Assembly: GCA_021772615.1 (NCBI GenBank) | Contig: JAJFLQ010000174.1 | Location: 1-64,000 of the forward strand | Direction of reading: 5' to 3' | From: Verrucomicrobiota bacterium | Lineage (GTDB): Bacteria; Verrucomicrobiota; Lentisphaeria; JABSQK01; JAJFLO01 | Length of the DNA stretch: 64,000 nucleotides | Shown: positions 8,887 through 17,991 of the stretch, piece after piece | Layout of the letters: each line of letters opens with the position of its first letter | How positions within the stretch are numbered: position 1 is the stretch's first letter | Program-made: the position numbers and the translations under genes | Notes under the pieces: generated by a model | The model's input: the letters and a program-made list of their open reading frames with translations, nothing else | Told to the model about the DNA's origin: nothing | Databases searched by the model: none

Positions 8887-9609
8887 CTATTTCCGAGAAC
8901 CCGAAATAACAATCCGACCAGGCCACGCAGTGCTTATCTCCACAACGCTATTCCAACTCGACTGGTCGATTATCGTTTGCATTTCGTGCCGGAGAAATCC
9001 CCTTCGAATAGACTGCTTTCCGTCTGTGTAGATAAAGCTTCGGTGGAAGACGAGACCGGCGAATGCCGAGAATAGGACGTACCAGCGACGCGATCTAACC
9101 AGATCATTTACCAGAAATCGACGATCTGTGATTCCATCAATGGTCGCAAGGGCAGGAAGCAGCTGGTCGGCAGCGAGATGATGCAGAAAGTGATTGGCGA
9201 TGCAGTAGTCATACGGCGGCTCCAGCTCCGCACTATCGAAGAGTCCGGCTTGCACCACCTTGAGTTCCGGCAGATGACCGAATGTGTCGATGGCGTAAGC
9301 GACCGCAACCGGGTCCGGGTCTATCGCGGTGACGTGGAGTGGGATGCGAAGCCGCCGGCAATGGCGAATGAGCCAAGCCGGAATGTCACAGCCGCCGGCG
9401 CCAATATCAAGAATGCTGTACGGACGTGGAGCGTCTGACCGCATGTCGGAAATGATATGCCGGGTAATGAGCATCCGGTAACGCGTCACCAGAACATTCA
9501 TGAGCCGGAATTGTGCGAACGTACGCCGTAGCTTCAGCGTATCACAATCCGGCCGATCCATTTCCTCAGGGTACGGCGACCGAACGGACAGGTCGGGCGG
9601 CCATAACAC
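8887..9609 (-). CDS. Class I SAM-dependent methyltransferase, substrate unknown
   Basis: 240 aa with the Rossmann-type SAM site LDIGAGGCDIP (motif I) and an acidic residue ending strand 2 (TAIDPDPVAVA). FDSAELEPPYDYCIANHFLHHL matches the later core strands. The C-terminal half (NDLVRSRRWYVLF) is like that of small-molecule methyltransferases of the UbiE type. The longest reading uses a GTG start; an ATG at 9561 (MDRPDCD) is an alternative. It lies 49 bp after the thioredoxin-like gene and probably shares its transcript, which gives no clue to the substrate. Confidence 0.75.
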   Translation of the reverse strand: MLWPPDLSVRSPYPEEMDRPDCDTLKLRRTFAQFRLMNVLVTRYRMLITRHIISDMRSDAPRPYSILDIGAGGCDIPAWLIRHCRRLRIPLHVTAIDPDPVAVAYAIDTFGHLPELKVVQAGLFDSAELEPPYDYCIANHFLHHLAADQLLPALATIDGITDRRFLVNDLVRSRRWYVLFSAFAGLVFHRSFIYTDGKQSIRRGFLRHEMQTIIDQSSWNSVVEISTAWPGRIVISGSRK

Positions 9610-9658
9610 GTTTACCCGATTCTGTGCGGCACAATGCTACCATGGCCGACACCGACCA

Positions 9659-10216
9659 TTATGATTTCCACTTGATGTTGCAGCCGATGCTCGGTGTCTG
9701 GTCGGAATCGACGGCTTTCCCGGCGAGAACAGCGTCCAGCGCCTGCCGTATGTCGCGTCCTGTCACCGGCTTGTCATTGCCGGGACGAGAATCATCGAGT
9801 TGTCCCCGGTAGACGCATGTGAGGTCACCGTCGAAAATATAGAAATCAGGGGTGCATGCGGCCTGGTAGGCACGTGCCACATCCTGAGATTCATCGTAGA
9901 GGTAGGGAATAGACAGGCCCAGTGATGCCGCCAGTTCGCGCATCTTGTCAGGTGCGTCCTGTGGGAAGTTGGCGACATCATTCGAGCTGATCGCGATAAA
10001 TGCCACGCCGCGCCCGCTGTAGTCCTTGTCGAGATCGACCAGCCCGCTGTGGATATGCTTCACATAGGGGCAATGGTTGCAGATAAACATCACCACGGTG
10101 GCAACGTCGGACTTGAGATCCGACAGCGAAAGAGTTTTCCCGGAAACACTGTCCGGCAATGCAAAGTCGGGCGCCGTCGTACCGAGCGGCATCATTGTGG
10201 AGGGCGTAAGTGCCAT
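9659..10216 (-). CDS. Thioredoxin-fold protein of the AhpC/TSA-TlpA type
   Basis: 185 aa. The opening APDFALPDSVSGKTLSLSDL and the sequence VVMFICNHCPYVKH show an AhpC/TSA-like thioredoxin fold with a CNHC redox pair. TPDFYIFDGD is the cis-Pro loop region. There is no signal peptide, so it is probably cytoplasmic. The start at 10216 has AAGGA upstream; the in-frame extension to 10264 has no ribosome site. Its electron donor and target are unknown. It sits downstream of alaS with 71 bp between. Confidence 0.8.
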   Translation of the reverse strand: MALTPSTMMPLGTTAPDFALPDSVSGKTLSLSDLKSDVATVVMFICNHCPYVKHIHSGLVDLDKDYSGRGVAFIAISSNDVANFPQDAPDKMRELAASLGLSIPYLYDESQDVARAYQAACTPDFYIFDGDLTCVYRGQLDDSRPGNDKPVTGRDIRQALDAVLAGKAVDSDQTPSIGCNIKWKS

Positions 10217-10287
10217 TTCATAGATCCTTTTCTGTTGTGGTTCAACGAGGTTTGCATGTCGCAAGAAGATTCCTTAACTCAAGGACA

Positions 10288-12057
10288 TTACGCCAGGACC
10301 GCCTTGATACGGCGCACACCGCGGCTTGAGCTTTCTTCTTTGGTGATCCTGAACGCACCGAGTTCTCCAGCGTTTTCGACATGAGGGCCGCCGCATATTT
10401 CCTTGCTGAAGTCGCCGATTGTATAGACGCTGACGCGCTCGCCGTAACGTTCTTCGAACAGACCGATGGCGCCGCCTGCCTTGGCCTCATCCACGGTCAT
10501 CTCCTCGCGAATGACAGCCAGCCCGCGTGAAATTTGCTCGTTGACAATCTCCTCGACACGCCGGAGTTGTTCGGGCGCCATTTTCTCGGGGTGGCAGAAA
10601 TCAAATCGTAACCGCGCCGGTGTAATATTGGAGCCTTTCTGCGCCACGTGGTCACCCAGTACCATACGCAGCGCTTTGTGGAGCAGGTGCGTCGCGGTAT
10701 GCAGCCGTGTGGTTGCCTCCGAATGATCCGCAAGACCGCCCTTAAACTTTTTCTCCGCACCCTGCCGCGACAATTCCTGGTGCTTCCTGTAGGCGATATC
10801 GAATCCATCGCGATCTACCTCGAAACCGCGTTCTGAGGCGAGATCGATCGTTATCTCGACCGGAAATCCAAACGTTTCGTAGAGATAGAACGCCTTGCGG
10901 CCGCTGATAACCTTCCGCTTGACATGTTCGGGAATAGAATCGATGAGCTTGTTAAACTCGCGCAAGCCCTTCTCCAGCGTCGCAGTGAACTGCTGTTCTT
11001 CCTGTTCGAGTTCCTCAGCTATGGCCTGGCGATTGCAGCCAAGCTCCGGATACGCCTGCGAGTATGTCTGTACCACTACGTCGGCCAGGTCGCGTGTGAA
11101 GTGCCGATCGATGCCAATCTGTCGCCCCTCACGAATAGCCCTTCGGATCAGCCGACGAAGGACATAACCCTGATCGATGTTTGATGGCGAAATGCCGTCA
11201 GCGATGATAAAAACGGCAGAACGCAGATGTTCCGCCACAATCCTGCCGCCGCGAACAGAGCGGGGATCGGAATGACCGGAAATGTCCCGGATGCGGGAAA
11301 ATATCGGCGCGAATAATTCCGTGTCATATACACTGGCCTTTCCCTGCAAGATCGCAGTAACGCGTTCTACGCCCATTCCCGTATCGACGTTGCGCTGCGA
11401 CAACGGTTCGAAACTGCCGTCGGCGTTCTTGTGATACTCCATGAAGACATCGTTCCAGATTTCGACCCAGTTGGAATCTTCGGGATCAAAATTTGGCGGC
11501 ACGGAAGCCGAGCCGGTCCAATAGAACATTTCCGTGTCCGGACCGCAAGGACCTGTCTGCCCGGCGGGTCCCCACCAGTTGTCTTTTTTTCCGAGACGCG
11601 CGATCCGGCTCGGCGGAAATCCGAGCAACTCCCATTTCGCGAACGATTCTTCGTCGAGCGGAGCATCGGAATCGCCTGCGAAAACCGACACCGCAAGGCG
11701 ATCAAGCGGGAGACCTAGCCAGGCGTCGGACGTGAGAAATTCGAAGCTGAATGCGATCGCTTCGTCCTTGAAATAATCTCCCAGCGACCAGTTTCCGAGC
11801 ATCTCAAAAAATGTCAGGTGAACGTCGTCGCCCACTTCTTCGATATCGCCGGTGCGGATGCACTTCTGCACATTGACCAGCCGTTTTCCAAGCGGGTGCT
11901 TTTGTCCGGTCAGAAAGGGAACCAGTGGATGCATGCCCGCAGTCGTAAAAAGTACCGTTGGATCGTTCTCGGGTATCAGTGGTGCGCTACGGATCTCGCG
12001 ATGCCCCTTAGCGACAAAAAATTCGATATACTTTCGACGTAAATCGTTTGCTGTCAT
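10288..12057 (-). CDS. alaS: Alanyl-tRNA synthetase, short form without the C-terminal domain
   Basis: Charges tRNA-Ala with alanine in the cytoplasm. The N-terminal class II core is clear (FFVAKGHREIRSAPLIP, TFFEMLGNWS). The editing domain has the zinc-type HTATHLLHKALR and CGGPHV motifs. The protein ends at 589 aa, just after the editing domain; most bacterial AlaRS are about 870 aa and carry DHHA1/C-Ala beyond this point. The reading frame ends cleanly at TAA with no continuation, so it seems a natural short form as reported for some spirochaetes. The ATG overlaps the recF stop by 4 bp and has GGAGAA upstream. A long in-frame 5' extension inside recF is not part of it. Confidence 0.9.
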   Translation of the reverse strand: MTANDLRRKYIEFFVAKGHREIRSAPLIPENDPTVLFTTAGMHPLVPFLTGQKHPLGKRLVNVQKCIRTGDIEEVGDDVHLTFFEMLGNWSLGDYFKDEAIAFSFEFLTSDAWLGLPLDRLAVSVFAGDSDAPLDEESFAKWELLGFPPSRIARLGKKDNWWGPAGQTGPCGPDTEMFYWTGSASVPPNFDPEDSNWVEIWNDVFMEYHKNADGSFEPLSQRNVDTGMGVERVTAILQGKASVYDTELFAPIFSRIRDISGHSDPRSVRGGRIVAEHLRSAVFIIADGISPSNIDQGYVLRRLIRRAIREGRQIGIDRHFTRDLADVVVQTYSQAYPELGCNRQAIAEELEQEEQQFTATLEKGLREFNKLIDSIPEHVKRKVISGRKAFYLYETFGFPVEITIDLASERGFEVDRDGFDIAYRKHQELSRQGAEKKFKGGLADHSEATTRLHTATHLLHKALRMVLGDHVAQKGSNITPARLRFDFCHPEKMAPEQLRRVEEIVNEQISRGLAVIREEMTVDEAKAGGAIGLFEERYGERVSVYTIGDFSKEICGGPHVENAGELGAFRITKEESSSRGVRRIKAVLA

Positions 12058-13190
12058 TCGTTTGATTCTCCGCCAGAAGCGCCTCTCCTGACCGTACCGT
12101 TGTCTATAAAATGCGTTGCTGCGGCCGCCATCTCCGCCGGTAATGCCGTAAGATCCGTTGCAGCGAAAAATACTTGATTCGCTCGTGTAAGCGAAGCGAA
12201 AAACACACGGCGCCTCTCTGGATCCAACTCTCCGGTAACATCGTCGACGAGAAAGACGACCGGTTGTTTTTTTCCGGCCTCTAAGAATACCTCGCCGGTC
12301 GCCATTTTCAACGCCAGCGCGGCCAATCTGCATTGCCCTTCGGAACCGTAGAGCTGCAACAGCCGATCGCGAAGTAACAACTGGAAATCGTCCCGGTGCG
12401 GTCCGACATGCGTCATGCGGTAACGGTAGTCGCGATCCGCACTGTCCCGGAAACCGCTGAGGTAGGCCGCAGCCCAGTCGGCTGATGACCACGAATCGGT
12501 GCCGGTCTCGCTCGTGAAAGCGTACTCGACATTCAGCGTGACCGCCGCGTTGTCGCCAAACAGAAGATCGCCGGCAACAGCGAGTCGGTCCGTAAGCGTG
12601 TGGAAAAAACGCCGACGTAATGCAAGGAGCTTCACCCCGGCGGCAGTCAGGACGGCGTCATAGGCAGCGACAGCGGCGCGATCCGGTGCGTCCCGGCGGA
12701 GCAGTGCATTCCGCGATCGAAGCGCTTTTTGATAATCCTGCAGCAGGAGAAGATAGGGTGGATACAGACGTGATAGTGTCGAATCGAGATATCGGCGGCG
12801 GTTGGAAGCCGAACCTTTCACGAGCCCGATGTCTTCGGGTACAAAGGCGATACAAAACACCTGTCCGATAAAATCGCTGGCTTTCGCAACGCGGGAACCG
12901 TTCAGGATGAGACGGCGGGTGTCGCCGCTTTCGACTTCGAGACTCCGCGTCGTCGTAACCTCGCGGATACGGGCGCGCAACAGGAACCGCCGTTGCCCCC
13001 AATGTACCAGATTCCGCAACCGCCGACACCGGAACGATCGCAGGACCGACGCGAAATAAATCGCTTCGAGAAGACTGGTCTTGCCCTGTCCATTGGGGCC
13101 GACCACGATATTCACACCGGGAGCGAACGACGTATGAAGATCGCGATAATTGCGGAAATCGACCAGTGCGATATCCTCGATATACCCCAT
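12054..13190 (-). CDS. recF: DNA replication and repair protein RecF
   Basis: ATP-binding SMC-like protein that helps load RecA at gapped DNA. Walker A is GPNGQGKTSLLEA, the ABC signature region is YGSEGQCRLAALALK, and Walker B is VVFLVDDVTGELD. At 378 aa it is the usual length. The chosen ATG at 13190 (MGYIEDIALVDFRNYR) has AGGCGAG upstream, while the in-frame extension to 13241 has no support. It follows dnaN by 107 bp, the classic dnaN-recF order, but the gene after it is alaS rather than gyrB. Confidence 0.93.
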   Translation of the reverse strand: MGYIEDIALVDFRNYRDLHTSFAPGVNIVVGPNGQGKTSLLEAIYFASVLRSFRCRRLRNLVHWGQRRFLLRARIREVTTTRSLEVESGDTRRLILNGSRVAKASDFIGQVFCIAFVPEDIGLVKGSASNRRRYLDSTLSRLYPPYLLLLQDYQKALRSRNALLRRDAPDRAAVAAYDAVLTAAGVKLLALRRRFFHTLTDRLAVAGDLLFGDNAAVTLNVEYAFTSETGTDSWSSADWAAAYLSGFRDSADRDYRYRMTHVGPHRDDFQLLLRDRLLQLYGSEGQCRLAALALKMATGEVFLEAGKKQPVVFLVDDVTGELDPERRRVFFASLTRANQVFFAATDLTALPAEMAAAATHFIDNGTVRRGASGGESNE

Positions 13191-13297
13191 TTCTCGCCTG
13201 ATCAATTCGTACGATTGAACTGACCGGCTGATCTGAGCCAAATGGCGAGATCCCAGAGCATTGCTGCTGAATCAATCCGGCAGTATGTCATGACCGC

Positions 13298-14392
13298 CTA
13301 GCTGCGCATCGGCATGATGACATAGAGAAATCCTTCATCGCCGAGAATGACGACCGGTTTGAATTCGTCATTGAACCGAATAGTCAGGTCGTCGCAATCG
13401 AGATTTTTGAGTGGGTCGCGAAGATACGCAGGATTAAACGCAATGGTTACGGGATCGCCTTCGTATGAAACCTCCAGCGGCTCTTCTGCTTCTCCGATTT
13501 CGGCGGACGACGCACTGAGGGTTAGATGATTGGGCTCCAGTTTAAACTTCACCGAGGCGCCGGCATCATTCAAAACCATCGACACACGATTCAGGACTTC
13601 GGCGAAATGCTCCCTTGGAATGGTAACGGAATTCTTGAAAGCGCCGGGTATCACCTGGCGGTAATTCGGGTATTCGCCGTCGATCAGCTTTGACGTCAAG
13701 ACCGAATTGTCGATGATAAACGAGGCGTGAGATTCCGACAAACGTACGGTCACGTCCCCATCCTGCTCCAGCAATTTCTGCAGTTCGTTTACAACCTTGG
13801 TTGGAAGCACAAAATCGCCGTCAATGCCGTTGCCGGCATCGTCGAGCAATTTTTCCACCAGGGCGAGCCGGCGGCCGTCCGTTGCGACTGCGGTAATACT
13901 GCCCTCATGAATGCTCAGGAGTATGCCGTTCAAGATCGGCCGCGTCTGATCAGTGCTCACGGAATACCCTATCTTTTTGAGCGTCTTTCCGAATTCGATC
14001 TTGTTGAAATCGATCTTATGTAACTCTTGCACTTCGGCAGGTTCGGGAAAGTCTTCCGCCGGCAACCCCATAATCTTAAACATCGCCTGACCGCAGGAGA
14101 TCTCAGTGGTCATCGTGGGGTCTGTCACGAGTTTTACATCTCCGGACGGAAAGGAACCGATGATCTGTGCGAACTTCTTTGCCGGAAGGGTGATATCGCC
14201 CTCTTCCTCGATGTCGCATTCGATATTGGTGACAATGCTCACGTCCGTATCCGTTGTCATCATCGAAAGCATGCCATTCTGTGTTCTCAAGAGGACATTG
14301 TTGAGGACCGGCATTGTTGTACGAACGGTCACTATATTGAGAATCTTGCGAAGTCCTTCAACAAGATTTTTGCTTGACACACTTACTTTCAT
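13298..14392 (-). CDS. dnaN: DNA polymerase III beta sliding clamp
   Basis: Ring-shaped processivity clamp, 364 aa, the normal length for three clamp domains. Recognisable stretches are TMPVLNNVLL (domain 1), TRPILNGILL with TAVATDGRRLAL (domain 2) and the C-terminal VILGDEGFLYVIMPMR. The ATG at 14392 follows AAGGAA at roughly 10 bases. It is the first gene of the minus-strand run dnaN-recF-alaS. An AT-rich gene-free region lies directly upstream. dnaA is not in the window. Confidence 0.95.
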   Translation of the reverse strand: MKVSVSSKNLVEGLRKILNIVTVRTTMPVLNNVLLRTQNGMLSMMTTDTDVSIVTNIECDIEEEGDITLPAKKFAQIIGSFPSGDVKLVTDPTMTTEISCGQAMFKIMGLPAEDFPEPAEVQELHKIDFNKIEFGKTLKKIGYSVSTDQTRPILNGILLSIHEGSITAVATDGRRLALVEKLLDDAGNGIDGDFVLPTKVVNELQKLLEQDGDVTVRLSESHASFIIDNSVLTSKLIDGEYPNYRQVIPGAFKNSVTIPREHFAEVLNRVSMVLNDAGASVKFKLEPNHLTLSASSAEIGEAEEPLEVSYEGDPVTIAFNPAYLRDPLKNLDCDDLTIRFNDEFKPVVILGDEGFLYVIMPMRS

Positions 14393-14747
14393 GGAAGTCC
14401 GTTCCTTTCCTTAGGAGAATTTCTACTTATTGGAAGTTGTAATATATATAGTTTAATAGAATTCTTAAATACTATTATAACTATAAAGGTGTTAATTTGT
14501 TAATAGATGTCGTTAAGCCTTCCAGGTCATTCGTTTATAAGAATTATACATTGTTACTAAAGATGTAGAAAGCTGTGAGGTCTGACGATATTACAAACAA
14601 GCTGGAAGACCGCACTTTTTATTAACAGGAAACACTACAGGTTGTCCACAGTATACCTTGCCACGTCGCGGCTGTATGCTATCGTCAATCTGCGAAGCTA
14701 TCCCGGTTCATGGCGCAGATCCGATCTGCGCCGCTACGATAATCACT
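14393..14747. other. AT-rich intergenic region, candidate replication origin
   Basis: About 350 bp without a convincing gene between dnaN and the isomerase gene. The part near dnaN (about 14430-14560) is markedly A/T-rich in a GC-richer genome. One DnaA-box-like nonamer, TTGTCCACA, lies at 14642-14650 (consensus TTATNCACA), and a weaker TTATACA lies near 14544. Regions beside dnaN often hold oriC, but one good box is too few to be sure. Confidence 0.35.
14712..14732. promoter_or_regulatory. Perfect 9-bp inverted repeat before the isomerase gene
   Basis: GGCGCAGAT (14712-14720) and ATCTGCGCC (14724-14732) are exact reverse complements around a 3-bp centre, 15 bp before the ATG at 14748. It could be an operator, or a hairpin affecting ribosome access. 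No T-run follows. Confidence 0.4.
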
Positions 14748-15395
14748 ATGTCACACCATTTCCCATATACGATTGAAAATCTTATCGACCGGTTCCCTGA
14801 GCTGAGCTCATGCCGGTCGGAAATAGTGTCTTCCTCAGCTGCAATGACCGCGGCGCTTCGGTCCGGACATACACTATTTATCTGCGGTAATGGCGGAAGC
14901 GCGGCGGATTCCGAGCACATAGCCGGCGAACTCATGAAGAGTTTCATCCTGCCGCGCCCCCTGGACGATGCGCTCCGCGATAAAATGACAGCGTTATTCC
15001 CGGATCACGGCGAGTACCTCGCGGGCCAGCTACAGCGCGGGTTTCGGGTGGTCGCGCTTACCGGCCATCCGGCACTGGCCACAGCGATGGCCAATGATGT
15101 CACCGCCGATCTTGTGTTCGCGCAACAGGTGGTGTCCCTCGGGCGCGCCGGCGACCTGCTCATCGGCATCACCACATCAGGAAATTCCACGAATGTCTGC
15201 CACGCCGTGCGCGTCGCGCAGGCCCTTGGGATGCAGTCAATTGCCCTTACCGGCGAGAACAACGGAGAGATCGACGGCCTTGCCGATATCGTCGTTCGGG
15301 CGCCGGCTGCCGAGACCTTTCGCATTCAGGAATATCACCTGCCGATATACCATTTCCTTTGTATCGATGTAGAACGACAGTTTTTTGGTGACTGA
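14748..15395 (+). CDS. gmhA: SIS-domain phosphoheptose isomerase-like protein (GmhA family)
   Basis: Probably converts sedoheptulose 7-phosphate to a heptose 7-phosphate for lipopolysaccharide core or S-layer glycans. The SIS fold is shown by FICGNGGSAADSEHIAGELMKSF and ITTSGNSTNVCHAV, with the family C-terminus EYHLPIYHFLCIDVE. An insert of about 30 residues after the first motif (ending near LAGQLQRGF) is longer than in E. coli GmhA. The start at 14748 (MSHHFPYT) fits the family; an in-frame extension to 14658 crosses an inverted repeat. DiaA-like proteins are the main alternative. It stands alone between the dnaN region and pilT. Confidence 0.82.
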   Translation: MSHHFPYTIENLIDRFPELSSCRSEIVSSSAAMTAALRSGHTLFICGNGGSAADSEHIAGELMKSFILPRPLDDALRDKMTALFPDHGEYLAGQLQRGFRVVALTGHPALATAMANDVTADLVFAQQVVSLGRAGDLLIGITTSGNSTNVCHAVRVAQALGMQSIALTGENNGEIDGLADIVVRAPAAETFRIQEYHLPIYHFLCIDVERQFFGD

Positions 15396-15596
15396 CACTG
15401 AGCGGCACGGTCGCCGCAGTGCGCAATCCCACGGGTTCGTTGGCCGGAAAACAGGGGGCCGTGATTTTCACAGAGAAAATCTTGCTTGTTGCTTTATAAA
15501 TCGCCCGAACTGTGTATTTTACTGACTGATGTATTCGGCCGATTCACGTTCTGCCTCGCCGTCAACCATAATTCATTAATCATTGGGGTATTGTTT

Positions 15597-16667
15597 ATGT
15601 CCGTTGAAATGAATGATTTACTGCAATTGATTCTAGACGAAGGCGGTAGTGACCTGCACGTATCGGTAGGGGTGCCACCGACGATACGGATGAGCGGAAA
15701 TATGGTGAATCTTGACACCGACCCGTTGAGCAATGAGGACACAGAGCGGTTGATGAAGTCGGTCACGTCCGAATCCAATCAGCAGAAGTTGCGACAGGAA
15801 GGGGGCGTAGACTTCGGTTTCGCATTCGGTGATCAGGCCCGGTTTCGTGTGAGCATTCTGAAACAGAAAGGCACGATCGGGATGGTTCTGCGGGTTATCC
15901 CCAACGACCTCCTCACAATGGAGCAGATTGGGTTGCCACCCAGTATAAAAGATCTGCTTTTCCGCCCTCGCGGAATGATTCTGGTTACGGGCCCTACTGG
16001 GAGTGGCAAGTCAACAACGTTGGCGTCGATGGTCAATATCATTAATCATGAGCGGGACGCTCATATCATCACCGTCGAAGATCCGATAGAATTTTATCAT
16101 ACCCATAAGCGCTGTGTGGTTACACAGCGTGAGGTAGGCGTGGATGTGCCCTCGTTTTCGGAGGCATTGCGGCGGGCGTTGCGTCAGGACCCGGATGTGA
16201 TTCTGGTGGGGGAAATGCGCGACCTGGAGACGATCGAGGCTGCGGTTACCGCGGCAGAAACCGGGCATCTGGTGTTCGGCACGCTTCATACCACAGGCGC
16301 AGCGGAAACGATAGATCGTATCGTAGATGCGTTTCCAAACAATCAGCAGGAGCAGATCCGTACACAGCTCGCGTCGTCGATCGTGGCTGTCATCTCACAG
16401 GTACTCATGCCCAGGGCTGATAAACCCGGTCGGGTTGCGGGCTTTGAGATCATGGTAAACACGCCATCAATCAAGGCCCTGATCCGTGACGGCAAGACTT
16501 ATCGTATTACCTCAGATCTTCAGACCGGTGCCAAATACGGCATGAATACCCTTGATGCGCACTTGATGAGTCTCTACGAAAAAGGGGTCATCAATTACGG
16601 TGAGTTGATTACCAAATGCAAGGACCCGCAGGGGATCATTCAGCACTTTCAAGGGGACACCAAATAG
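15597..16667 (+). CDS. pilT: Type IV pilus retraction ATPase PilT
   Basis: Hexameric cytoplasmic ATPase that depolymerises type IV pili. 356 aa from the chosen ATG. Walker A is GPTGSGKST (132-140), followed by the Asp box (HIITVEDPIEF), Walker B (DPDVILVGEMRDLETI) and the His box (GHLVFGTLHTTGA). The C-terminal IKALIRDGK is the AIRNLIRE-like retraction motif, which marks PilT rather than PilB. The in-frame extension to 15486 has no family similarity. It is followed 13 bp later by pilC, so the two form an operon. Confidence 0.95.
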   Translation: MSVEMNDLLQLILDEGGSDLHVSVGVPPTIRMSGNMVNLDTDPLSNEDTERLMKSVTSESNQQKLRQEGGVDFGFAFGDQARFRVSILKQKGTIGMVLRVIPNDLLTMEQIGLPPSIKDLLFRPRGMILVTGPTGSGKSTTLASMVNIINHERDAHIITVEDPIEFYHTHKRCVVTQREVGVDVPSFSEALRRALRQDPDVILVGEMRDLETIEAAVTAAETGHLVFGTLHTTGAAETIDRIVDAFPNNQQEQIRTQLASSIVAVISQVLMPRADKPGRVAGFEIMVNTPSIKALIRDGKTYRITSDLQTGAKYGMNTLDAHLMSLYEKGVINYGELITKCKDPQGIIQHFQGDTK

Positions 16668-16680
16668 GGAGTGATGCGAT

Positions 16681-17958
16681 ATGCCTAAATTTAATTACGT
16701 CGCAATGGACGGGCAGGGCAAAGAGCAAAAAGGGGTGGTCGACGCCGATAATGAAAACGACGCCACGTCCAAACTGAAAGAGAAAGGTCTCTTTCCCACC
16801 AGCATCTCTGAAGACAAGGGCAAAGGATCGTCAAAGAAAGCGGGCGCCAAGAAACGCACGTCCGGTAAGAAAAAGGGCGGCGGATTCAGCATGAACATCC
16901 AGCTTGGCACGCCGGTCGTCAAGACCAAGATCCTGTGTCAGTTTACCCGGCAGCTTGCCACGCTTCTCGACGCCGGCCTGCCATTGCTGCGCGGTCTGCG
17001 AACGCTCGAGAAGCAGTCTACAGATGCGCCGCTGAAACAGATCGTCGGAAAAATAGCTGACGACGTGGAGAGTGGTCGCACGTTCTCCGAGGCCCTGGCC
17101 AAGCATCCCAAGTCCTTCACCCACTTATACGTCAATATGATTCGGGCGGGTGAGGCATCCGGTGCTATGGAATCGGTGCTCAATCGTCTTGCCGAATTCA
17201 TGGAAAAGGCGCAGAAACTCAAGAATAAGGTGAAAGCCGCCCTTACCTACCCGATAGCAGTGCTTGGTATTGCGCTTACAATCACATCGGGCTTGATGAT
17301 ATTCATCGTTCCGAAATTCGCTAAGATGTTCGACGAAATGCTGGCAGGCGAGCCGTTGCCGGGATTGACCCAGTTTGTCATGAACATCAGTAACTTTATG
17401 AAAACGCGTGCCTTACACGGTATTGCCGGGTTCATTGTTTTCGTCATTATTTTCAAGCAGTTCAAAAAAACCAAATTCGGCTCCTATGCCGTGGATTTTT
17501 TGGCCATAAAGATGCCGCCTATCAACAGTCTTGTTGTCAAGGTGGTCGTCGCCCGCTTCTGCTCGACGCTCGGGACATTGATGAGTTCCGGGGTTTCAAT
17601 TCTGAACGCGCTGATTATCGTGCGTGATACGGCCGGCAACAAGGTGGTGTCAGATGCCGTACAGACAGTGCACGATGCGGTAGCGGAGGGTGAGGGCGTG
17701 ACCAAACCGTTGCAGTCGACGAATGTCTTCCCCGACATGGTGGTGAGCATGATCGAGGTCGGCGAAGAGACCGGTGCGTTGCCGGACATGTTAAGCCGAA
17801 TCGCGAAAACGTACGAGGAAGAGGTCGACCTTGCGGTGGAGGCATTGACGTCATTGATCGAGCCGGTCATGATTGTAGGACTGGCGATCATCATTGGTGG
17901 AATCGTCATCGCCCTTTTCATGCCGTTGATTAAACTCATCGACTCACTCGGCGGGTAA
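16681..17958 (+). CDS. pilC: Type IV pilus platform protein PilC (GspF family)
   Basis: Polytopic inner-membrane protein at the base of the pilus machine. 425 aa with two T2SSF domains, beginning near LCQFTRQLATLLDAGLPLLRGL and ARFCSTLGTLMSSGVSILNAL. Hydrophobic segments lie around residues 190-215, 240-260 and at the C-terminus (IVGLAIIIGGIVIALFMPL). The N-terminal segment is PilC-like (FNYVAMDGQGKEQKGVVDAD), followed by a Lys/Gly-rich linker. GGAG stands 9 bp before the ATG. No pilin, pilB or pilD genes are nearby. Confidence 0.93.
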   Translation: MPKFNYVAMDGQGKEQKGVVDADNENDATSKLKEKGLFPTSISEDKGKGSSKKAGAKKRTSGKKKGGGFSMNIQLGTPVVKTKILCQFTRQLATLLDAGLPLLRGLRTLEKQSTDAPLKQIVGKIADDVESGRTFSEALAKHPKSFTHLYVNMIRAGEASGAMESVLNRLAEFMEKAQKLKNKVKAALTYPIAVLGIALTITSGLMIFIVPKFAKMFDEMLAGEPLPGLTQFVMNISNFMKTRALHGIAGFIVFVIIFKQFKKTKFGSYAVDFLAIKMPPINSLVVKVVVARFCSTLGTLMSSGVSILNALIIVRDTAGNKVVSDAVQTVHDAVAEGEGVTKPLQSTNVFPDMVVSMIEVGEETGALPDMLSRIAKTYEEEVDLAVEALTSLIEPVMIVGLAIIIGGIVIALFMPLIKLIDSLGG

Positions 17959-17991
17959 TCCTGGAAGCAGGATATTCTGCCCTGCGCTCTG

